Shown here in pieces: positions 6,435 through 10,058 of a stretch of DNA of 10,058 bases. Position 1 is the first letter of the stretch, and every line of letters starts with the position of its first letter. The stretch lies in NCBI GenBank assembly GCA_045660225.1, contig JAZRDK010000104.1, positions 1 to 10,058 on the forward strand. Reading direction: 5' to 3'. The position numbers and the translations under genes are program-made. This stretch comes from Scatosoma sp045660225. Lineage in GTDB: Bacteria > Bacillota > Clostridia > Christensenellales > Borkfalkiaceae. The notes below the pieces were generated by a model. It searched no databases and was not told where the DNA came from. It worked only from the letters and a program-made list of their open reading frames with translations.

Positions 6435-7442
6435 ATGAGCAAAACCTTTATCCCCAAGGGCTATCAATCGGCACTTGGTATGTACGATACGCAAACGGCA
6501 ATCGGGCTTTTGAAACGCACGTTTGAAGAAAGGCTGTGTCTTGCACTCAACTTAAAGCGCGTTTCCGCGCCCCTGTTCGTCGACCCGACCACCGGCTTAA
6601 ACGACGACTTAAGCGGTGTCGAACGCGCCGTGCAATTCGACCTGAAGGAAACGGGCAAACACGCCGTCGTCGTACACTCGCTTGCAAAATGGAAACGTAT
6701 GGCGCTTGCCGTGTACGGGTTCTCGGAAGGCGAAGGCTTATATACGGACATGAACGCAATTCGTCGTGACGAAGAAATGGACAATTTGCACTCCGTCTAC
6801 ACCGACCAGTGGGACTGGGAAAAAATTATCACGCGCGAAACGAGAAACGAAGACTATCTTAAAAAGGTCGTCCAAGGCATCGTCGGCGCGATTTGCGACA
6901 CGCTTGATTTCTTGAAATGCCGTTATCCCCAAATCGGGGTAGAGCTTTGTAGGACGGTAACTTTCGTTACGTCGCAACAGCTTGAAGATTTGTATCCCAA
7001 CCTTTCTTCTAAAGAACGCGAAAACGCCTTCACGAAAGAACACAAGACGGTGTTTATTATGCAAATCGGCGATGCGTTGCAATCGGGCAAACCCCACGAC
7101 TCGCGCGCGCCCGACTACGACGACTGGACGCTCAACGGCGACATCTTGTTTTGGTGCGACACGCTCGGTTGCGCCGTCGAAATCTCGTCGATGGGCATAC
7201 GCGTAGACGAAGTTTCGCTTGCGCGTCAGCTGAAAAAAGCAGGCGCGGAAGAAAGAAAAGCGTTGCCTTTCCACACGGCGCTCCTTAAAGGCGAACTGCC
7301 TTTGACCATCGGTGGCGGTATCGGTCAATCGCGTCTTTCCATGCTCCTTTTGGGCAAAGCACATATCGGCGAAGTGCAAGTTTCCCTTTGGGACGACGAC
7401 ACGAAACGTATCTGCAAGGAAAACGGCGTCGTGCTTTTGTAA
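6435..7442 (+). CDS. asnA: Aspartate-ammonia ligase (asparagine synthetase A)
   Basis: AsnA makes asparagine from aspartate, ammonia and ATP, releasing AMP and pyrophosphate; it is a homodimeric cytoplasmic enzyme related to class II aspartyl-tRNA synthetases. With the chosen start it has 335 residues, near the 330 of E. coli. Family motifs are HSLAKWKRMAL (81-91), LHSVYTDQWDWEK (118-130), SRAPDYDDW (213-221), LNGDILFW (223-230), SSMGIRVDEV (241-250) and the class II motif 3-like GGGIGQSRL (283-291). Start: an in-frame ATG exists at 6417, but GAAGG lies about 9 nt before the ATG at 6435 and the earlier one has no ribosome site, so I prefer 6435. It stands alone behind its own promoter and is closed by a terminator shared with the convergent HD gene. 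The protein uses ammonia, not glutamine. Confidence 0.97.
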   Translation: MSKTFIPKGYQSALGMYDTQTAIGLLKRTFEERLCLALNLKRVSAPLFVDPTTGLNDDLSGVERAVQFDLKETGKHAVVVHSLAKWKRMALAVYGFSEGEGLYTDMNAIRRDEEMDNLHSVYTDQWDWEKIITRETRNEDYLKKVVQGIVGAICDTLDFLKCRYPQIGVELCRTVTFVTSQQLEDLYPNLSSKERENAFTKEHKTVFIMQIGDALQSGKPHDSRAPDYDDWTLNGDILFWCDTLGCAVEISSMGIRVDEVSLARQLKKAGAEERKALPFHTALLKGELPLTIGGGIGQSRLSMLLLGKAHIGEVQVSLWDDDTKRICKENGVVLL

Positions 7443-7485
7443 AACATACTTCTTTGCGGAAAATAACAAACTTTGGTTTATAACA

Positions 7486-7514
7486 AAAAGGCTAACGTCG
7501 TCCGTTAGCCTTTT
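7486..7514. terminator. Bidirectional intrinsic terminator between asnA and the HD gene
   Basis: AAAAGGCTAACG (7486-7497) and CGTTAGCCTTTT (7503-7514) form a perfect 12-bp stem with a five-base loop. A T-run ends the stem on the plus strand, and TTTTTGTT follows on the minus strand, so it can end transcripts from both sides. It lies 44 nt after the asnA stop and 17 nt after the HD gene stop. Confidence 0.93.
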
Positions 7515-7530
7515 ATCATACAAAAATCGA

Positions 7531-7959
7531 TTATTTTGATAATATCTCTAATGCTTGTTGATATTTTTTACAACGGCTTTCCGCCTTTTCGTCTACGACG
7601 TCGAGCCGTGTCGTATCACTATTATGCGTCAAGTCGGCAATCTTCACCTTTTTAGCAATAGGATTCCCTGCAATCTTTGCCACGTAATCCATATAGGGAA
7701 TCGAGTCTTCGTGCGTAAGCAGTTTTAATACGTCAATCACTGTTTGCGGAAACCCCATTTGCAATAAATTTTCAAACGTTATATCCGTATCTTCCACAAC
7801 GTCGTGCAAAAGGGCGCAAACCGTCGATATTTCGTCGTCCATTTGCTCAGCCAAGTGAAAAGGATGGAATACATAGGGCATACCCGTTTTATCCACTTGC
7901 CCCTTATGCGCTTCAAAAGACAGCCTCAACGCTTTCTTTGTTAAATTTGTATAAATCAT
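7531..7959 (-). CDS. Small HD-domain protein, RelA/SpoT-type (p)ppGpp hydrolase-like
   Basis: The 142-residue protein is a single HD domain. Its order of residues matches the hydrolase domain of RelA/SpoT enzymes and the small alarmone hydrolases (MESH1 type): AHKGQ with H18, then H32 in FHP, H52-D53 in LLHDVVED with E56-D57, and D109 with N113 in KIADLTHN. These correspond to the Mn-binding and catalytic residues of that family, so the protein is probably active on (p)ppGpp or a similar nucleotide. No synthetase domain, ACT or TGS domain is present. Start: the frame is open further upstream, but those residues (WNWWRSEIRFAS) come from an intergenic repeat. The ATG at 7959 has GGAGAGAG just upstream and begins the homology. 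Convergent with asnA; alone in its transcript. It could also hydrolyse another nucleotide. Confidence 0.82.
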   Translation of the reverse strand: MIYTNLTKKALRLSFEAHKGQVDKTGMPYVFHPFHLAEQMDDEISTVCALLHDVVEDTDITFENLLQMGFPQTVIDVLKLLTHEDSIPYMDYVAKIAGNPIAKKVKIADLTHNSDTTRLDVVDEKAESRCKKYQQALEILSK

Positions 7960-7978
7960 AGCTCTCTCCAAATAAAAT

Positions 7979-7984
7979 TTTATA
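7979..7984 (-). promoter_or_regulatory. Possible -10 element for the HD-domain gene
   Basis: On the minus strand TATAAA is preceded by TGT, which resembles an extended -10 element, about 20 nt before the ATG and directly before the GGAG ribosome site. No good -35 is seen at 17 bp. The leader would be only about 12 nt. Confidence 0.35.
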
Positions 7985-8009
7985 ACATTTTGATAATGCT
8001 TATTTTTAG

Positions 8010-8095
8010 ATAAACCCTTAACTGTGCGTAGCAAAATTTCACTCGCAAAGCGAATTTCACTGCGCCACCAATTCCACAAATCCGCAAGGGTTTAT
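8010..8095. repeat. Intergenic element with inverted ends and internal palindromic repeats
   Basis: ATAAACCCTT (8010-8019) and AAGGGTTTAT (8086-8095) are perfect 10-bp inverted ends 66 bp apart. Inside, AATTTCACT occurs twice (8035-8043 and 8053-8061), with TCGC-AAA-GCGA (8043-8053) between as a small hairpin. The pattern resembles the REP-like palindromic repeats scattered between genes in gut Clostridia, or a small non-coding mobile element. No target duplication is clear. It lies between the elaA-like operon end and the HD gene and may serve as a 3' structure for the operon transcript. Confidence 0.55.
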
Positions 8096-8118
8096 TTCAA
8101 TGATGAGCCCCAAAAAAC

Positions 8119-8140
8119 GGCGTTCATCTCGTACCTGCCC
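8119..8140 (-). repeat. Second copy of a GTACCTGCCC-core element after a stop codon
   Basis: The plus strand reads GGCG, then a variable stretch, then GTACCTGCCC (8131-8140). The stem-loop after prfB contains the same arrangement at 1998-2019: 17 of 22 positions are identical and the last ten are identical. Both copies begin within about ten bases of the stop codon of a minus-strand gene. This copy does not make the strong stem of the prfB copy, but on the minus strand it is followed by GTTTTTTGG and a weak GATGA/TCATC stem. Confidence 0.45.
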
Positions 8141-8144
8141 ACGC

Positions 8145-8582
8145 TTAATCTTCGTAAATCATGTATACGTGCGGGATTCCGTCTTCTAAATACTCGTCCG
8201 AAATTTGCCTAAATCCTACGCTTTCGTAAAAGGGCACGGCGTAGCATTGCGCCCCCACCTTCACTTTTTTTGCACCGAATTTTTCCTTCGCGACCTGAAT
8301 ACCTTCCTTCATCAGCGCGCTCCCTAAACCGCAACGGCGTTTCAAGGAAATCACCCTACCGACGGACACTTCGTCCAAGCGTTTCCCCTTGTCTACGACG
8401 CGAAGATACGCCAAAATTTTGCCTTCTTCCTTCAAATAGACGTGGTAGGCGTCTTTATCGACTTCATCCAAGTCCTGATAGACGCAGTTTTGCTCGACGA
8501 CGAACACTTCGGCGCGAAGGCGCAAAATTTCGTACAGCTCGTCTACAGAAAGTTCTTGAAAGCTTTTTACCACCGTTTGCAT
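8145..8582 (-). CDS. ElaA-like GNAT family N-acetyltransferase
   Basis: The 145-residue protein is a single GNAT domain. Residues 23-42 (RAEVFVVEQNCVYQDLDEVD) are the hallmark of the ElaA family, and DEYLEDGIPHVYM near the end matches it as well. The acetyl-CoA loop R-x-x-G-x-G is at 82-87 (RRCGLG), and the C-terminal FYESVGF (118-124) is typical of GNAT enzymes. The acyl acceptor of ElaA proteins is not well known. Start: the frame is open well upstream into the cupin gene, but AAGGGG 8 nt before the ATG at 8582 and the start of family similarity fix it here. It lies 14 nt after the cupin stop and is the last gene of the SDR-cupin-acetyltransferase operon. Confidence 0.88.
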   Translation of the reverse strand: MQTVVKSFQELSVDELYEILRLRAEVFVVEQNCVYQDLDEVDKDAYHVYLKEEGKILAYLRVVDKGKRLDEVSVGRVISLKRRCGLGSALMKEGIQVAKEKFGAKKVKVGAQCYAVPFYESVGFRQISDEYLEDGIPHVYMIYED

Positions 8583-8596
8583 CGTCTTTCCCCTTT

Positions 8597-8926
8597 TTAG
8601 TGCTTCGGAACGACTGCAAAAAAGTGTATATCTTCGTCGCCGTCGTTGATAAACGTGTGCTCGCTCCCCTTCGGACAGTAATGACAATCCCCTGCCGAAA
8701 GACGTTCTTCCACGCCGTCGCAAAGCATCTTGCCTTTGCCTGCCACAACGAAGATGATTTCGGACGTGGGCTCGTGCTTATGCAACCCAATGGACGCACC
8801 AGGTACGAGTTTACCGCGCAAAATCTTATTATTTTCGTCCACGAACATCTTCGCGAAAAACGTGCCTTCGCCACCGTAAAAGGTGGGCAGTTCTTTGGTT
8901 TCCATTTCGTCAAATTTCAGTAGCAT
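8597..8926 (-). CDS. Single-domain cupin protein
   Basis: A 109-residue conserved-barrel (cupin_2-like) protein. Motif 1 is G-x5-HxH-x4-E, with ligands H49, H51 and E56, and motif 2 supplies H90 in PKGSEHTFIN. These four residues normally hold one metal ion (Mn, Fe, Ni or Zn). The reaction cannot be told from sequence: such small cupins include isomerases, dioxygenases, sugar-binding proteins and dimer-forming regulators. No DNA-binding domain is present. Its ATG lies inside the end of the SDR gene, a 17-nt overlap, with AAGGA about 9 nt upstream, so its translation is probably coupled to the oxidoreductase. It may act on the same substrate, which is inference. Confidence 0.85.
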   Translation of the reverse strand: MLLKFDEMETKELPTFYGGEGTFFAKMFVDENNKILRGKLVPGASIGLHKHEPTSEIIFVVAGKGKMLCDGVEERLSAGDCHYCPKGSEHTFINDGDEDIHFFAVVPKH

Positions 8927-9731
8927 TGTCTTTATCCTTGCTTTTTAATATTTTTCTAATCACGAAAAACTGCATCCGCTTAGGCAAAACCCCCAACAAT
9001 CGCAACAGTTTGTTTCTGTTGATGGCGTACGCAAATTTCGGTTTCTTTTTCGCTAAAATTTTCAGCGTTTTCTCCGCGATTTTTTCGGGCGGAACGCTTT
9101 TCGCTTCCACGCCGTTGACAATTTTCTTAAACCGCTCGGCGTTGCATTTGTACGTCTGCGTTTTCTCGCAAAACCTGTCCAGCGCCGTCGTCGAAACGCC
9201 CAACATCCCCGTCGAAACCGCCCCTGCGCGGAGCACGGATACAAACACGTCAAGCAGTTGCATTTCCATTTTCAAAGCAAACGCGTACTTGTCCAACGCG
9301 CTTTTCGTTACCGCGTACAGACCTGTAAAGGGCAAGGGGTTTAGAGGCGCAAGCTCGCTGGTCGTCATCAAGATTTTCGAGCCCTTCTTCAAAAGCGGAG
9401 CGAAGATTTTGTTGACGTAAAACGCGCCGTAGACGTTGACTTTGAAAATTTTATCAAAATCCCCTTCAGGGATTTCCAGCAACGAGTCAAGCATATACAC
9501 GCCCGCAAAATGCACGATAGCATCCACACTCTTAGTGATACTTTTCACCTTTTCAAACGCCTTTTGCACGCTGGAAAAATCGGTGACGTCCGTTTGAATC
9601 GGCAGGACGTTTTCTTCTTCGTCCTTTACGTTTTTATCCAAAGCGAATACCGTGTATCCGCTGTTTTTAAGCGCCTGTACGCTGGCATATCCCATACCCC
9701 CGTACGCGCCCGTTATCACTACGTATTTCAC
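8910..9731 (-). CDS. Short-chain dehydrogenase/reductase (SDR)
   Basis: A classical SDR. Numbering from the upstream ATG at 9746, it shows the cofactor loop TGAYGGMG (12-19), D37 at the end of strand 2 (suggesting NAD rather than NADP), D53 in TDVTD, HFAG at 79-82 in place of the usual NNAG, N104, S130 and the catalytic Y144-x3-K148. A basic, hydrophobic C-terminal segment (NRNKLLRLLGVLPKR) resembles retinol-dehydrogenase-like and steroid-dehydrogenase-like SDRs and may touch the membrane. Start: the ATG at 9746 lies only about 11 nt after the predicted transcription start and has no ribosome site. GGAG (9744-9741) stands 9 nt before GTG 9731, so I prefer this GTG, giving 273 residues. The gene ends in TGA and overlaps the cupin start by 17 nt. 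First gene of a three-gene operon; the substrate is unknown. Confidence 0.88.
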   Translation of the reverse strand: MKYVVITGAYGGMGYASVQALKNSGYTVFALDKNVKDEEENVLPIQTDVTDFSSVQKAFEKVKSITKSVDAIVHFAGVYMLDSLLEIPEGDFDKIFKVNVYGAFYVNKIFAPLLKKGSKILMTTSELAPLNPLPFTGLYAVTKSALDKYAFALKMEMQLLDVFVSVLRAGAVSTGMLGVSTTALDRFCEKTQTYKCNAERFKKIVNGVEAKSVPPEKIAEKTLKILAKKKPKFAYAINRNKLLRLLGVLPKRMQFFVIRKILKSKDKDNATEI

Positions 9732-9763
9732 TTTATTTTTCTCCATTATATAACTGCTATTGT

Positions 9764-9792
9764 ATTATACCATTTCCCTATCCAAAAATCAA
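9764..9792 (-). promoter_or_regulatory. Promoter of the SDR-cupin-acetyltransferase operon
   Basis: On the minus strand TTGATT (9792-9787) is followed after 17 bp by a perfect TATAAT (9769-9764) preceded by TGG, an extended -10 form. Transcription should start near 9757, only about 13 nt before the GGAG used by the GTG start. Confidence 0.75.
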
Positions 9793-9843
9793 TAGCGATT
9801 GTCGACTTTTTTACGCAAAAATTTGAAATCGGACATAGAAAAA

Positions 9844-9865
9844 GTCGGTGGCGACAGCCACCGAC
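9844..9865 (-). terminator. Intrinsic terminator of the gene upstream of the SDR operon
   Basis: GTCGGTGGC (9844-9852) and GCCACCGAC (9857-9865) form a perfect GC-rich 9-bp stem with a four-base loop. On the minus strand TTTTT follows at once, so it ends a minus-strand transcript arriving from the right. A minus-strand stop codon lies 7 nt before the stem, at 9873. Confidence 0.9.
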
Positions 9866-9872
9866 CTTTCTC

Positions 9873-10016
9873 TTATAACGTAATAACGACTTTACCTTTC
9901 GCGTACGACATCATATAATAATTCGAGCGTCGAGCGTTCTCACTTCTACACCAAATACTTGGCGCAGGCGAAGGCATTTTGGCTTCGCCAAAGCGTCGCC
10001 ACTCGACTTCCCGTCG
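9873..10016 (-). pseudogene. Possible 3' remnant of a dehydrogenase gene
   Basis: The minus frame ending at 9873 closes with MMSYAKGKVVITL just before a good terminator. An ending of this kind (GKVVITL) is typical of medium-chain alcohol or quinone dehydrogenases. Further upstream in the same frame the residues look unlike such an enzyme (PSPAPSIWCRSENARRS), and a stop TAA occurs at 10017. Other frames here are open to the window edge: minus ending at 9911, minus ending at 9946, and a plus frame with ERSHFYTKYLAQAKAFW. None has a recognisable domain. Either the gene is degraded, other DNA has been joined near 9915-9925, where TCGAGCG is directly repeated, or the assembly end is faulty. Low certainty. 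Confidence 0.3.
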
Positions 10017-10058
10017 TTAAGAAATTTTCCATTTCCGTTTCCAAGTCGGAGGCCAAGC

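Noticed and set aside
6738..7523. A 261-codon minus-strand open frame opposite asnA
   Set aside because: Antisense to conserved AsnA motifs, and its start lies inside the terminator stem region.
7960..8079. Upstream extension of the HD protein (WNWWRSEIRFAS...)
   Set aside because: These codons come from the intergenic repeat element; the ribosome site and the homology support the start at 7959.
8583..8723. Upstream extension of the acetyltransferase
   Set aside because: It overlaps the cupin frame, is Arg-rich and unlike the family; a ribosome site precedes the ATG at 8582.

Overview
The window looks like chromosomal DNA of a Gram-positive anaerobe of the class Clostridia, probably an uncultured gut lineage. 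The evidence is the gene order secA-prfB-tsaD, an AsnA-type asparagine synthetase, AGGAG-like ribosome binding sites and sigma-A-like promoters. The exact lineage is a guess. Base composition is mixed, with GC-rich codons and AT-rich gaps, and no segment looks clearly foreign. I see no tRNA, rRNA, CRISPR array, transposase or phage gene.

Left half (1-6180), minus strand, read right to left: a promoter with a palindrome in its spacer, then secA, prfB (release factor 2), tsaD (tRNA t6A synthesis) and a membrane protein of the putative heavy-metal exporter (ArsP_2-like) type that runs off the left edge. Spacing is tight, with 13 nt between secA and prfB and 3 nt between tsaD and the exporter. 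A strong stem-loop separates prfB from tsaD. The secA frame is broken by one in-frame UGA at a normally hydrophobic, usually Leu, position. It resumes in the same frame, so SecA appears here as a 372-codon and a 602-codon part. prfB has none of the usual programmed +1 frameshift: the classic CTT-T-GA site is plain CTT GAT in frame.

Middle (6069-7530): a 366-nt divergent intergenic region with promoters for secA (minus) and asnA (plus), a 14-bp palindrome and a second inverted repeat. asnA follows, then a bidirectional terminator shared with a convergent small HD-domain hydrolase related to the (p)ppGpp hydrolase domain of RelA/SpoT.

Right part (7531-10058): the HD hydrolase, then a 185-nt repeat-rich intergenic region, then a minus-strand operon of SDR oxidoreductase, cupin and ElaA-like acetyltransferase behind a good extended -10 promoter. 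Upstream of it, a terminator closes another minus-strand transcript. The last few codons of that gene end like an alcohol or quinone dehydrogenase, but the sequence beyond about 9915 does not continue such a protein.

No clear new multi-gene system is visible. The most unusual points are the UGA in secA next to an unregulated RF2 gene, a charged insertion in SecA, and intergenic elements with a shared core placed just after stop codons.
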